DNA from: Cnuibacter physcomitrellae
GTDB lineage: Bacteria; Actinomycetota; Actinomycetes; Actinomycetales; Microbacteriaceae
Reading direction: 5' to 3'
Assembly: GCF_014640535.1 (NCBI RefSeq)
Contig: NZ_BMHD01000001.1
Coordinates: forward strand, 2,903,474-2,967,473
Length of the DNA stretch: 64,000 nt
The notes below the pieces were generated by a model. The model was not told where the DNA came from. It ran no database searches and worked only from the letters and a program-made list of their open reading frames with translations. Made by a program: the position numbers and the translations under genes. Positions 40,178 to 48,797 of the stretch are shown one piece after another. Numbering within the stretch: position 1 is the first letter of the stretch; each line of letters opens with the position of its first letter.

Positions 40178-40183
40178 AGCGTA
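40178..40183 (-). promoter_or_regulatory. -10 box of a leaderless promoter for the 53-residue gene
   Basis: TACGCT on the minus strand, 7 bases before the ATG at 40170. Confidence 0.45.
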
Positions 40184-40310
40184 CCGCTCCCGCGCGGCCC
40201 CGACACGCGCGCACTCGCCGGAGAGAGCGTCCCCTGAGCACTGGCACACACGGGGGGTCGAGGGCTCGGGCCGCACGCCGATAGGATCGCAGCCTGACCG
40301 GGAGGCGCGC

Positions 40311-41609
40311 ATGTACGACTGGATCCTGAGCATCGGACTCCTCGACCCCGTGCTCCTCTGGCCCTTCTACCTCCTCAGCGCGGCGCTGGTGGTGTACCTG
40401 CTCGCCCGCCGCCCCACGCTGAGGCGCGTGCTCCTCACGCTCGTCGGGATGCTGGCCGGCGCCGCCCTCGCGCTGGTGTTCGTGATCATCGCGAACGCCA
40501 CGAGCATGTTCGGCCGGACGCTGGAGTGGCAGACTACCGTCTGGGGCGTCTGCGGCCTGGCGGCGGTCGGCCTGGCCGTCGTGAACCTCTGGGGAGGACG
40601 GTGGTGGCGCACGGTCATCGCGGCGATCTCGATCGTGGTGTTCCTGCTCACCCTCACCCTCGGCGTGAACGCGTTCTACGGCCTCAACCGCAACGTCGCC
40701 GCCTTCTTCGGGATCACGGTCTCGAACCCGATCCCGCTCCCGACCGGCACGCCGACCGCGACGAACGACCCGGATGTGCCCCTCTACGAGTCGTGGGAGC
40801 CGCCGGCCGACATGCCCGCGACGGGCAGGCAGAGCACGACGCCGATCCCCGGGACGAAGTCCGGCTTCGCCGCGAGGGAGGCGGGTGTCTACCTGCCTCC
40901 GGCCGCTCTCACCGCGAACCCGCCTGCGCTGCCCCTCGTGATCCTCATGATGGGCCAGCCGGGGACCACGGACCCGTCGTACATCGCGAACGTGCTCGAT
41001 CCGCTCGCGGCGGCCAACAAGGGGCTCGCCCCGGTGGTGCTCGTCGTCGACCAGCTCGGAGACCCCCAGGTCGACCCGGCGTGCGCGAACTCGACGAGGT
41101 TCGGCAACGTCGAGACCTACATCACCGAGGACGTCGTCGACTACGCGAACACCCTGTCCTTCGTCGATCGCGACCACTCCTCGTGGATCATCGCGGGCTA
41201 CTCCAACGGCGGCGCCTGCGCGTTCAAGTACGCGGCGGAGCATCCGGACATCTGGCCCAACCTGCTCTCGATCTCGGGCGAGCTGTACGCGGGGTCCGAG
41301 CATCCGCAGCAGACCACGAACGACGTGTTCGGCGGCGACTCCGCGGCGTTCGAGGCCTCGAAGCCCACGAGCATCCTCGCCTCGGGCACGGTCGCGTACC
41401 CGTCCTCGTGGGCGCTCTTCACTGCCGGGGAGAACGACCCCGACTACGTGGCTCAGGCGCAGCAGGGCGCGGCGGCGGCGAAGGCCGCCGGCTGGGATGC
41501 CGAGTCGTACGTCGTGCCGGGCGCCGGGCACGTGGTCGACGCCCTCGAGGGCGGGCTCGCCGAGGGCTTCAAGCGCCTCTACCCGCGCCTCGGCCTCGCC
41601 CCCTCCTGA
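40311..41609 (+). CDS. Membrane-anchored alpha/beta hydrolase (esterase D / mycolyltransferase-like)
   Basis: A 432-residue protein: four transmembrane helices in the first 135 residues, then an extracellular alpha/beta hydrolase domain. The nucleophile elbow is IIAGYSNGGACAFKYA with Ser, and the catalytic His is in VPGAGHVVDALEGG. The layout recalls esterase D/antigen-85-type enzymes that act on cell-envelope lipids or glycans. Ribosome site GGGAGG and TAGGAT (40282-40287) precede it. The stop codon lies in a 20-bp tandem duplication. Confidence 0.82.
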   Translation: MYDWILSIGLLDPVLLWPFYLLSAALVVYLLARRPTLRRVLLTLVGMLAGAALALVFVIIANATSMFGRTLEWQTTVWGVCGLAAVGLAVVNLWGGRWWRTVIAAISIVVFLLTLTLGVNAFYGLNRNVAAFFGITVSNPIPLPTGTPTATNDPDVPLYESWEPPADMPATGRQSTTPIPGTKSGFAAREAGVYLPPAALTANPPALPLVILMMGQPGTTDPSYIANVLDPLAAANKGLAPVVLVVDQLGDPQVDPACANSTRFGNVETYITEDVVDYANTLSFVDRDHSSWIIAGYSNGGACAFKYAAEHPDIWPNLLSISGELYAGSEHPQQTTNDVFGGDSAAFEASKPTSILASGTVAYPSSWALFTAGENDPDYVAQAQQGAAAAKAAGWDAESYVVPGAGHVVDALEGGLAEGFKRLYPRLGLAPS

Positions 41610-41630
41610 GCGGCCTCGCCCCCTCCTGAG
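41591..41630 (+). repeat. Perfect 20-bp tandem duplication at a stop codon
   Basis: CGGCCTCGCCCCCTCCTGAG at 41591-41610 is repeated exactly at 41611-41630. The TGA in the first copy ends the hydrolase gene, so the second copy is untranslated. Confidence 0.9.
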
Positions 41631-41635
41631 CGGCG

Positions 41636-41667
41636 TCCGTCCCCACCCTGAGCGCAGGAGGGACGGA
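41636..41667. terminator. Bidirectional terminator between convergent genes
   Basis: TCCGTCCC at 41636-41643 pairs with GGGACGGA at 41660-41667 between the hydrolase and GH65 genes. Confidence 0.6.
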
Positions 41668-41690
41668 TGCCGCGAGAGCGGGCCTGAGGC

Positions 41691-44216
41691 TCAGTCGGGG
41701 ATGACGGGGTCGCCGTTCTGCGTCGCCACGATCGGGATCTCGGTCGTGATCGTGGGCATGGAGGCGGTGATCACCGAGCCGTCGGCGCGGATGGTGCCCT
41801 CGATGTCGCTGGTCGTCGGCGCGCCCTCCAGGGTGGGCACCTCGCCGCGCAGCATCACGCGCGACGGTCCCTCCGTGGTGACGTCGACCCGCCGACCGCG
41901 CACGTAGAGCTCAGCGCCCAGGCCGTCCTCCACAGTGAACGTGATCGAGTCCTGACGCAGGTCGACGCGCAGCAGCGAGCCCCGGATGGTGACGTGGAAG
42001 GACAGCGCCTCCCACTCCTCCGGCAGGCGCGGGTCGAACGTGAACGTGCCGAGGTAGTCGCGCATCCCGCCGAAGCCGAACACGAGCGCGCTCCAGACGC
42101 CGCCCATCGACGCCACGTGGAGGCCGTCGGCGGTGTTGTTGTGGAGGTCGCCGAGGTCGACATAGAGCGCCGCCCGGAAGTAGCCGAGCGCCAGCTCGCG
42201 GTATCCGACCTCGGCGGCCACGATCGCCTGCGTCGACGCTGAGAGCGTCGAGTCGCCGGTGGTGAGCGCGTCGTAGTACTCGAAGTCGCGGCGCTTCTCC
42301 TCCTCGGTGAACTCGTCGCCCTGCAGCAGCAGCGCCAGCACGACGTCCGCCTGCTTGATCACCTGGAAGCGGTAGATCACCAGCGGGTGGAAGTGCAGCA
42401 GCAGCGGGCGCTTGTTGGCGGGCGTGTTCTCGAGGTCCCAGAGCTCCTTCTCGAGGAACTGGGAGTCCTGGGGGTGGATGCCGAGCTCCTCGTCGTAGAG
42501 GATGTGCATCGCCTCGGCGGCCGCCGCCCACTCGACGATCTCGTCCTCGGAGAGGTCGAGGCGGGCGAGCATCCGCTCGTAGGAGACCGGGTCCGACACC
42601 TGGAGGGCCCGCGTGCGCCGTACGGCTGCGCGCAGGTTGGCCCGCGCCATCACGTTGGTGAAGAGGTTGTCGTTGACGACCGTGGTGTACTCGTCCGGCC
42701 CGGTGACGCCGTGGATGTGGAACGACTGCTTGCCGTTGCTGCGCCAGAACCCGAGGTCGGCCCACATCCGCGCGGTCTCGACCAGGATGTCGATCGCCTC
42801 GCCGTTGATGAGGAAGTCCTCGTCTCCGGTCGCCGACACGTACTGCGACAGCGCGTGGGAGATGTCGGCGTCGATGTGGTACTGCGCGGTGCCGGCCGCG
42901 TAGTACGCGCTCGACTCGAGGCCGTTGATGGTGCGCCAGGGGAACAGGGCGCCCCGCTGGTTGAGCTCGGCCGCGCGCTCGCGGGCGGCCGGCAGCATGG
43001 CCTGGCGGAAGCGCAGCGCGTTCCGAGCGACCTGCGGCGAGGTGTAGGTGAGGAACGGGAGCACGTAGATCTCGGTGTCCCAGAAGTAGTGGCCGCCGTA
43101 TCCGGAGCCCGAGACGCCCTTGGCGGCGATGCCGCCGCCGTCGGTGCGCGCGGTCGACTGCGCGAGCTGGAACAGGTTCCAGCGCACCGCCTGCTGGATG
43201 CTCGGCTCGCCGGGAATCTCGACGTCGGATCGGGCCCAGAAGTCGTCGAGCCAGCGGGCCTGTCGCTCGAACACCTCCTCGATGGGCGCCGACTCGATGC
43301 GGTCGAGCGTGCGGTCGCAGCGGTCGGCCAGCTCGCGCGTGGGCACGCCGTTCGACGTGTGGTACGCGATCGTCTTGATCAGACGGATGGGCTCGCCCGC
43401 CTTCGCCTGCACGCTGTAGACCTGCTTGGCGAGGTCGTCGTCGATCTGACCCGACTCCGTCCACTCGTTGCCGGTCTCGAGACGGTGGTCGGCTCCGACG
43501 GCGAGGGTCATGCCGGAGTTCGAGGCGCGGTAGCCCAGGAGGTACCGCGAGCCCTCGGCCCGCTTGAAGCGCGGCAGCAGGACGCGGTCGGTGAACGCGG
43601 CGGCCTTGCGCGGGTCGTCCATCGAGTTCTCGGCGTGGGCGGCCGCGGCGTACTCGTCCTTCCAGTCCTGTCGATTGAGGATCTGGCTCGAGATCAGCAC
43701 CGACGCATCCGCGTCGAGCATCGTCACCGAGTAGTCGACGACCGCGACGTGACGGTCGGTGAACGAGGTGAGGCGCCGGGAGCGCACGAGGACGCGCTTG
43801 CCCGACGGGGTGCGCCACTCCACCTCGCGCCAGAGCACGCCCGTGCGGAAGTCGAGGCGGCGGACGTACGCGACGATGTCGGCGCTGGAGACGTCGAACG
43901 GCTCGTCGTCGACGTAGAGCTTGATGAGCTTGGTGTCGGGGACGTTGACGATCGTCTGGCCCACCCGCGCGAATCCGAATGCCTCCTCCGCGTGGCGGAT
44001 GGTCCAGGTGTCGTGGAAGCCGTTGACGAAGGTGCCGTTCTGGTGGCCGCCGAGCCCCTCCTCGGGATTGCCGCGCATGCCGAGGTAGCCGTTGCCCACG
44101 GCGAACAGCGTCTCGGTGCGGCCCTGCAGGGCGCGGTCGAAGTCGCTCTCGGTGAGGCCCCACTCGTCGATGGGGAAGTGGTAGCGGTCGAGCGGATCGG
44201 ACGTGATCGGGTTCAT
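41691..44216 (-). CDS. Glycoside hydrolase family 65 phosphorylase (maltose/trehalose-type)
   Basis: An 841-residue GH65 enzyme with N-terminal beta-sandwich, helical linker, (alpha/alpha)6 barrel and C-terminal beta domain. The catalytic acid is Glu509 in GVTGPDEYT, and the phosphate-binding region near the end of the barrel is SMGGVWSALVFGFGGMRD-like. GH65 phosphorylases split disaccharides such as maltose, trehalose, kojibiose or nigerose to beta-glucose-1-phosphate plus glucose. The upstream gene encodes beta-phosphoglucomutase, which is the expected partner. The 4-base overlap shows they are one operon. The exact disaccharide cannot be told. Confidence 0.93.
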   Translation of the reverse strand: MNPITSDPLDRYHFPIDEWGLTESDFDRALQGRTETLFAVGNGYLGMRGNPEEGLGGHQNGTFVNGFHDTWTIRHAEEAFGFARVGQTIVNVPDTKLIKLYVDDEPFDVSSADIVAYVRRLDFRTGVLWREVEWRTPSGKRVLVRSRRLTSFTDRHVAVVDYSVTMLDADASVLISSQILNRQDWKDEYAAAAHAENSMDDPRKAAAFTDRVLLPRFKRAEGSRYLLGYRASNSGMTLAVGADHRLETGNEWTESGQIDDDLAKQVYSVQAKAGEPIRLIKTIAYHTSNGVPTRELADRCDRTLDRIESAPIEEVFERQARWLDDFWARSDVEIPGEPSIQQAVRWNLFQLAQSTARTDGGGIAAKGVSGSGYGGHYFWDTEIYVLPFLTYTSPQVARNALRFRQAMLPAARERAAELNQRGALFPWRTINGLESSAYYAAGTAQYHIDADISHALSQYVSATGDEDFLINGEAIDILVETARMWADLGFWRSNGKQSFHIHGVTGPDEYTTVVNDNLFTNVMARANLRAAVRRTRALQVSDPVSYERMLARLDLSEDEIVEWAAAAEAMHILYDEELGIHPQDSQFLEKELWDLENTPANKRPLLLHFHPLVIYRFQVIKQADVVLALLLQGDEFTEEEKRRDFEYYDALTTGDSTLSASTQAIVAAEVGYRELALGYFRAALYVDLGDLHNNTADGLHVASMGGVWSALVFGFGGMRDYLGTFTFDPRLPEEWEALSFHVTIRGSLLRVDLRQDSITFTVEDGLGAELYVRGRRVDVTTEGPSRVMLRGEVPTLEGAPTTSDIEGTIRADGSVITASMPTITTEIPIVATQNGDPVIPD

Positions 44217-44971
44217 GCTGCGCCCTCCGTGGCGGGAACGAGTTCGGAGAGGTCGTCGACGACCACGTCGGCGCCCGCGGCGATGAGCTCGTCGCCGCCC
44301 GCTCCGCGGTCGACGCCGATCACCAGGCCGAAGTCGCCCGCCCGGCCCGCCTGCACGCCCGACAGGGCGTCCTCCACGACGACGCACTCCGACGGCTCGA
44401 GGCCGAGTCGCGCGGCGGCGGCTCGGTACGTGTCGGGCGCGGGCTTGCCCGGGAGGCCCTCCGCGGCGGCGACCACCCCGTCGACGATCACGTCGAAGCG
44501 GTCGCGGATGCGGGCCACCTCGAGCACCGGGACGGCGTTGCGCGAGCTCGACACGACGGCGGCCTCGAAATGGGTGCCGCGCAGCGCGTCGAGGAGCGCC
44601 AGCGATCCGGGGTAGGCGGCGATGCCCTGCTCGGCCAGGGCTCGCTCGAACATCTCGTTCTTGCGGTTGCCGAGGCCCATCACCGTGTCGGCGGTCGGCG
44701 GATCGGTCGGCTCGCCCTCCGGCAGCGTGATCCCGCGGGCGGCGAGCATGTCGCGCACGCCGTCGAACCGCGGCTTGCCGTCGACGTGGGCGACGTAGTC
44801 GGCCTCGCCCTCGTAGGGGGCCACGCCGTGCTTGGCGAACTCGTCCTCGAACAGCAGGCGCCAGGCCTCCTTGTGCAGGTCGACCGTGGGCGTGAGCACG
44901 CCGTCGAGGTCGAAGAGGAACGCCTTCAGGCGCGGGCCCTGCAGGGCATCGTTCAGGTTCGGGGCGGGCAT
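44213..44971 (-). CDS. pgmB: Beta-phosphoglucomutase (HAD family)
   Basis: A 252-residue HAD phosphatase-fold protein. The nucleophile motif FLFDLDGVLTPT (Asp about 20), VVSSSRNA, KPAPDTY and VVEDALSGVQAG are in order. It converts the beta-glucose-1-phosphate made by the following GH65 phosphorylase into glucose-6-phosphate. Compared with trehalose phosphatases, the context and helical cap favour the mutase. GAGGAG ribosome site just upstream of the ATG. First gene of the operon. Confidence 0.88.
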   Translation of the reverse strand: MPAPNLNDALQGPRLKAFLFDLDGVLTPTVDLHKEAWRLLFEDEFAKHGVAPYEGEADYVAHVDGKPRFDGVRDMLAARGITLPEGEPTDPPTADTVMGLGNRKNEMFERALAEQGIAAYPGSLALLDALRGTHFEAAVVSSSRNAVPVLEVARIRDRFDVIVDGVVAAAEGLPGKPAPDTYRAAAARLGLEPSECVVVEDALSGVQAGRAGDFGLVIGVDRGAGGDELIAAGADVVVDDLSELVPATEGAA

Positions 44972-45065
44972 GGTTCTCCTCATCCGGTTCGGGCACGGTC
45001 GGTCGACGCTGCCCGCCTCGACGCCCAGCGTAATCGCAACGAGGCCCCGCCCGCAGGCCGTTCGC

Positions 45066-45980
45066 TCAGCGCGCGCGAGCGGCCGCGATCTCGTGGACGA
45101 CGTCCTCCGATCCGGCGTAGATGCCGTCCCGCCGGGGCCAGTGGACGACGACGTCGGTGAAGCCCGCCGCGACCGCGCGGTCGGCTGCCGCCTCGAAGGC
45201 GTCGAGGCTCGCCAGGCTGTACCCGCCGCCGGAGTCGAGGGAGAGGTAGCGGGGCACCTCACGGGGATCGCGACCGGCCGCCTCCAGTCGTTCCGTCAGC
45301 GACCGCGACAGGGAGCCGACGCGGCTCCACCACTCGTCGCCCTCCGCATCCGGAGGGCCGGTCGTGATCCAGCCGTCGCCGTACCGCGCCACCAGGTCGA
45401 GGCCCTTCGGGCCGTTCGCCGCGATCGCGAACGGCATCCGGGGCGGCTGAGCGGGAGCGCCCACCATCCGGGCCTCGTGCGCGGTGTACCACTCGCCCCG
45501 GACGTCGATGCCGGGCGATCCGTCCGAGCCCTCCGGGCGCTCCTCCTCGAACCGGAGCAGGACGTCGAGCGCCTCGACGAACTCGGTGAAGCGATCGTGG
45601 CGCTGCCGCGGCGTCAGCGGCTCCTGGCCCAGCACGACGGAGTCGAAGCCGGTGCCGCCCGATCCGAGCCCGAGGATCAGCCGGCCGCCGGCGATCTCGT
45701 CGACGGTGGCGATGTCCTTCGCGAACGGAACGGGATGCCGGAAGTTCGGCGAGGCCACGAAGGTGCCGAGGCGGATGCGGGAGGTCGCCAGCGCCGCCGC
45801 GGTGAGCGTCGGGACGGTCGCACCCCAGGGCTCGCCGGCGAGCGACCGCCACGACAGGTGGTCGTACGTCCAGGCGTGGTCGAACCCGAGCTCCTCGGCG
45901 AGCGCCCACCGGCGTCCGGCCTCCGGCCACGGCGTCTGCGGCAGGATCACGATCCCCACCCGGAGTGCAGTGCTGCTCAT
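45066..45980 (-). CDS. LLM-class oxidoreductase (F420- or flavin-dependent)
   Basis: A 304-residue luciferase-like protein: RVGIVILPQTPWPEAGRRWA at the start, LGFDHAWTYDHLSWR, IRLGTFVASPNFRHPVPFAK, LGLGSGGTGFDS and ANGPKGLDLVARYGDGWITT. The short length and GFDHAWTYDH pattern are typical of the F420-dependent branch in actinobacteria, but FMN use cannot be excluded. It stands alone on its strand downstream of the pgmB start. It is unrelated in sequence style to the NtaA-type enzymes at 22.6-35.6 kb. Confidence 0.82.
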   Translation of the reverse strand: MSSTALRVGIVILPQTPWPEAGRRWALAEELGFDHAWTYDHLSWRSLAGEPWGATVPTLTAAALATSRIRLGTFVASPNFRHPVPFAKDIATVDEIAGGRLILGLGSGGTGFDSVVLGQEPLTPRQRHDRFTEFVEALDVLLRFEEERPEGSDGSPGIDVRGEWYTAHEARMVGAPAQPPRMPFAIAANGPKGLDLVARYGDGWITTGPPDAEGDEWWSRVGSLSRSLTERLEAAGRDPREVPRYLSLDSGGGYSLASLDAFEAAADRAVAAGFTDVVVHWPRRDGIYAGSEDVVHEIAAARAR

Positions 45981-46018
45981 CCCCCCAGTCTGCCGCGCAT
46001 CCGTGATGGACTGAGAGC

Positions 46019-46966
46019 GTGACGATGCCGCCCTACGCGTTGCCGGACCAGTGGCGCACCACCGCGGTGAAGCCCGTGCGGGTGTGGCTGGCCGTGCTCT
46101 GGGCGATCGTCGCGCTGGTGTTCGCGGTGCTCGCCGCGGCGGCCGTGCTGAAGGGCGACGTCTGGGGTGGGCTGATCTTCACCCTGCTGTTCGCCGCCGT
46201 CGGGCTCGGGGTCGGCGTGGGATACGAACACGCGGGCGACGAGCGGGGGATGCCCGTGCTGCTGAACGCGATCACGCTCACGAGAGCGCGGGTGCGGCCG
46301 CCCGACTCGTGGGTCCACTTCTTCCGGGAGGCCCCGCCGGGGCGGTGGCTCACGATCTGCTTCGCCGCGACCGGGACGTTCTGCTCGGTGGCGCTGGGCT
46401 GGCTGAGCGTCGTCGCCGTGGTGTCGGGCGGTGGCTGGATCCTCCTCCTCCTCGTCCCGCTCCTGCTCGGTGCGCTCGTCGTGGCGCTCGCGGGATGGAT
46501 CGCGGTCGTGCAGCGCTGGCGGCACGCATCGTTCGGACGGCGGCCCATCGGGCTGTCGGTGGGGCGGCACGGCGTCATCCGCTGGTTCCTCGACGACCTC
46601 GTCGACGTCTGGCCGTGGGAGTCCATCGCCGCGGTGCGGGCGCAGGCGTCGGCGGTCGACAAGACGAACGGCGACTTCATGCCCGGCATCGTGCTCGTGC
46701 CCGTGCCGGGCGCCCCCGATCCCACCGACCCGGACGACACGCTCGTCGAGCGGGAGTACGACCTCACGGGGTACCAGTCGCACGCCTGGCTCATCTACTC
46801 CGCCGTGCGGTTCTGGCACGAGCATCCGGAGCTGCGGCACGAGCTCAGCACGACCCATGCCCAGCGGAGGATCGCGCAGTGGCGCGACGCGATCGCCGCG
46901 ATCGCGGCCGCGCCGCCGCCGCCCCCGCCGCCCCCGCAGAGCGCGCCGCCTCCGCCGCTGATCTGA
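46019..46966 (+). CDS. Hypothetical membrane protein
   Basis: A 315-residue protein with four predicted transmembrane helices (about residues 22-45, 47-66, 117-140, 142-165) followed by a soluble C-terminal half of 130 residues with SVGRHGVIRWFLDDLVDVWP and a final Pro-rich stretch (nine prolines). I do not recognise the family. Start GTG 46019 or ATG 46025 are both possible; no clear ribosome site. Confidence 0.7.
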   Translation: MTMPPYALPDQWRTTAVKPVRVWLAVLWAIVALVFAVLAAAAVLKGDVWGGLIFTLLFAAVGLGVGVGYEHAGDERGMPVLLNAITLTRARVRPPDSWVHFFREAPPGRWLTICFAATGTFCSVALGWLSVVAVVSGGGWILLLLVPLLLGALVVALAGWIAVVQRWRHASFGRRPIGLSVGRHGVIRWFLDDLVDVWPWESIAAVRAQASAVDKTNGDFMPGIVLVPVPGAPDPTDPDDTLVEREYDLTGYQSHAWLIYSAVRFWHEHPELRHELSTTHAQRRIAQWRDAIAAIAAAPPPPPPPPQSAPPPPLI

Positions 46967-46995
46967 CGGCCCTCGGCTGCGCCGTGCGGCGCGAT

Positions 46996-47001
46996 TAGGC
47001 T
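46996..47001 (+). promoter_or_regulatory. -10 box of a leaderless promoter for the lipoate ligase gene
   Basis: TAGGCT is 6 bases before the ATG at 47008. Confidence 0.5.
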
Positions 47002-47007
47002 GAGGGC

Positions 47008-48057
47008 ATGCACGGCGAGTACAAGGTCCCGGGCGGGAAGCTGGTCGTCGTCGACCTCGACGACGTCGACGGCCGCATCAGCGGCTTCCGTCTCGCGGGC
47101 GACTTCTTCCTGGAGCCCGACGACGCGCTTCCCCTGATCGACGCCGCCGTGAACGGGCTCGCCGTCGACACCGACGCGGTGGGCATCGCCGACGCGGTGC
47201 GCCGCGCGCTCCCCGAGGGCGCGGTGCTGCTCGGCTTCTCCCCGGAGGCGGTCGCGGTCGCCGTCCGGCGGGCGCTCTCCAAGGCGTCGAGCTGGGCGGA
47301 CTACGACTGGCAGCTCATCCACAGCGGCCCCGAGAGCCCGCAGATGCAGCTCGCCCTCGACGAGGTGCTGACCAACGAGGTGGGCGAGGGGCGCCGGAAG
47401 CCGACGCTCCGCATCTGGGAGTGGGATGAGCCCGCCGTCGTCATCGGTAGCTTCCAGTCCGTGAAGAACGAGGTCGACCGCACGAACGCCGAGAAGTACG
47501 GGTTCGAGGTGGTGCGCCGCATCTCCGGCGGCGGAGCGATGTTCATGGATGCGGGCAGCGTCATCACCTACTCGCTCTACGCCCCGGCGTCGCTGGTGCA
47601 GGGCATGAGCTTCGCCGACTCCTACGCGTTCCTCGACGAGTGGGTGATCCTCGCCCTGCGTTCGCTCGGCATCGAGGCGATCTACCAGCCGCTCAACGAC
47701 ATCTCGTCGGCGAAGGGCAAGATCGGCGGGGCGGCGCAGAAGCGCCTCGGCAACGGAGCCGTCCTGCACCACGCCACCATGAGCTACGACATGGACGGCG
47801 AGAAGATGGTGCAGGTGCTGCGCATCGGCCGCGAGAAGATGAGCGACAAGGGCACCAAGTCGGCGGCGAAGCGGGTCGACCCGCTGCGATCGCAGACCGG
47901 GCTCACCCGCGCCGAGATCATCGACCGCCTCGTGCAGACCTTCACCGGTCTCTACGGCGCGACGCCCTCCGAGATCACCGCCGACGAGCGCACGAAGGCG
48001 GAGGAGCTGGTCCGCACGAAGTTCGAGACGCCCGCCTGGCTCAACCGCGTCCCCTGA
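47008..48057 (+). CDS. lplA: Lipoate-protein ligase A with N-terminal accessory domain
   Basis: A 349-residue protein. Residues about 1-92 (HGEYKVPGGKLVVVDLDDVD, FRLAGDFFLEPDDALPLI) match the LplB-like accessory domain that in E. coli LplA is C-terminal. The catalytic LplA domain follows (LDEVLTNEVGEGRRKPTLRI, RRISGGGAMFMD, and the lipoyl-lysine site GKIGGAAQKR). The enzyme attaches lipoate to 2-oxoacid dehydrogenase E2 and GcvH. The domain order is swapped relative to the enterobacterial protein. Monocistronic, with a leaderless promoter. Confidence 0.88.
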   Translation: MHGEYKVPGGKLVVVDLDDVDGRISGFRLAGDFFLEPDDALPLIDAAVNGLAVDTDAVGIADAVRRALPEGAVLLGFSPEAVAVAVRRALSKASSWADYDWQLIHSGPESPQMQLALDEVLTNEVGEGRRKPTLRIWEWDEPAVVIGSFQSVKNEVDRTNAEKYGFEVVRRISGGGAMFMDAGSVITYSLYAPASLVQGMSFADSYAFLDEWVILALRSLGIEAIYQPLNDISSAKGKIGGAAQKRLGNGAVLHHATMSYDMDGEKMVQVLRIGREKMSDKGTKSAAKRVDPLRSQTGLTRAEIIDRLVQTFTGLYGATPSEITADERTKAEELVRTKFETPAWLNRVP

Positions 48058-48087
48058 CCCGGTCGGGTCGGTGACCGCGGTCGCTGA

Positions 48088-48093
48088 TACGGT
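48088..48093 (+). promoter_or_regulatory. -10 box of a leaderless promoter for the SMR pair
   Basis: TACGGT is 6 bases before the GTG at 48100, which favours this start over the GTG at 48094. Confidence 0.5.
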
Positions 48094-48099
48094 GTGCCC

Positions 48100-48471
48100 G
48101 TGCTGAAGTGGGTGCTGCTCGCCGTGACCATCGGCCTCGAGGTGATGGGGTCGCTGTCGCTCAAGGCCGCGCTCGACGCGCCGGGCTGGTACGTCACCGT
48201 CGTGATCGGCTACATCGGCGCGTTCGCCCTGCTCTCCCGGGTGCTCAAGCTCGGGATGGCGATCGGCGTCGCCTACGGCATCTGGGGCGCCTGCGGGGTC
48301 GCGCTCACCGCCCTGTTCAGCGCACTGCTCTTCGGCGAGCCGCTCACGCTGCCGATGCTGGGCGGGATCGCGCTCATCATCCTCGGCGTGCTCACGATCG
48401 AGCTCGGGTCGCAGCGCGCGCAGCGCAGGCGCGAGCGCGAGCGCGAGGCGGATGCGGGGGCCGCCTCGTGA
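48100..48471 (+). CDS. Small multidrug resistance (SMR) transporter, first subunit
   Basis: A 123-residue membrane protein with four helices. The conserved membrane Glu is in LEVMGSLSLKA of helix 1 and the family motif WGACGVALTALFS occurs in helix 3. SMR proteins export cations or guanidinium compounds by proton exchange. Two SMR genes overlap by 4 bases here, suggesting an obligate heterodimer like EbrAB or YkkCD. An extra charged C-terminal tail (QRAQRRREREREADAG) is unusual and stays in the cytosol. Confidence 0.88.
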   Translation: MLKWVLLAVTIGLEVMGSLSLKAALDAPGWYVTVVIGYIGAFALLSRVLKLGMAIGVAYGIWGACGVALTALFSALLFGEPLTLPMLGGIALIILGVLTIELGSQRAQRRREREREADAGAAS

Positions 48472-48797
48472 GCGGGCTCAGCATCCTCTTCCTCGCCATC
48501 GCGATCCTGGCCGAGGTCGGCGCCACGCTCTCGCTGCGGATGGCGACCCACGGCAGCAGGCTGTGGATCATCCCGGTGGCGATCGGCTACCCGATCGCGT
48601 TCGCGATGCTCGTCCTCACCCTCGCCGAGGGGGTGCCCCTCGGGGTGACCTACGGCATCTGGACGGCCGCGGGGGTGGCGCTCACCGCCGTCGCGGGGCG
48701 CGTCCTCTTCAAGGAGCCGTTCACCTGGCTGATGGCGGCGGGCGTCGCGCTCATCATCGGCGGCGTCCTCCTGGTCGAGACGGGGGTCCAGCACTGA
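48468..48797 (+). CDS. Small multidrug resistance (SMR) transporter, second subunit
   Basis: A 109-residue four-helix SMR protein. The catalytic Glu is in ILAEVGATLSLRMA of helix 1 and helix 3 carries WTAAGVALTAVAGR. GTG start overlaps the stop of the first subunit (GTGA). Its own stop TGA overlaps the CTG start of a GlxA-type regulator (CTGA), so regulator and exporters form one operon. Confidence 0.88.
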   Translation: MSGLSILFLAIAILAEVGATLSLRMATHGSRLWIIPVAIGYPIAFAMLVLTLAEGVPLGVTYGIWTAAGVALTAVAGRVLFKEPFTWLMAAGVALIIGGVLLVETGVQH

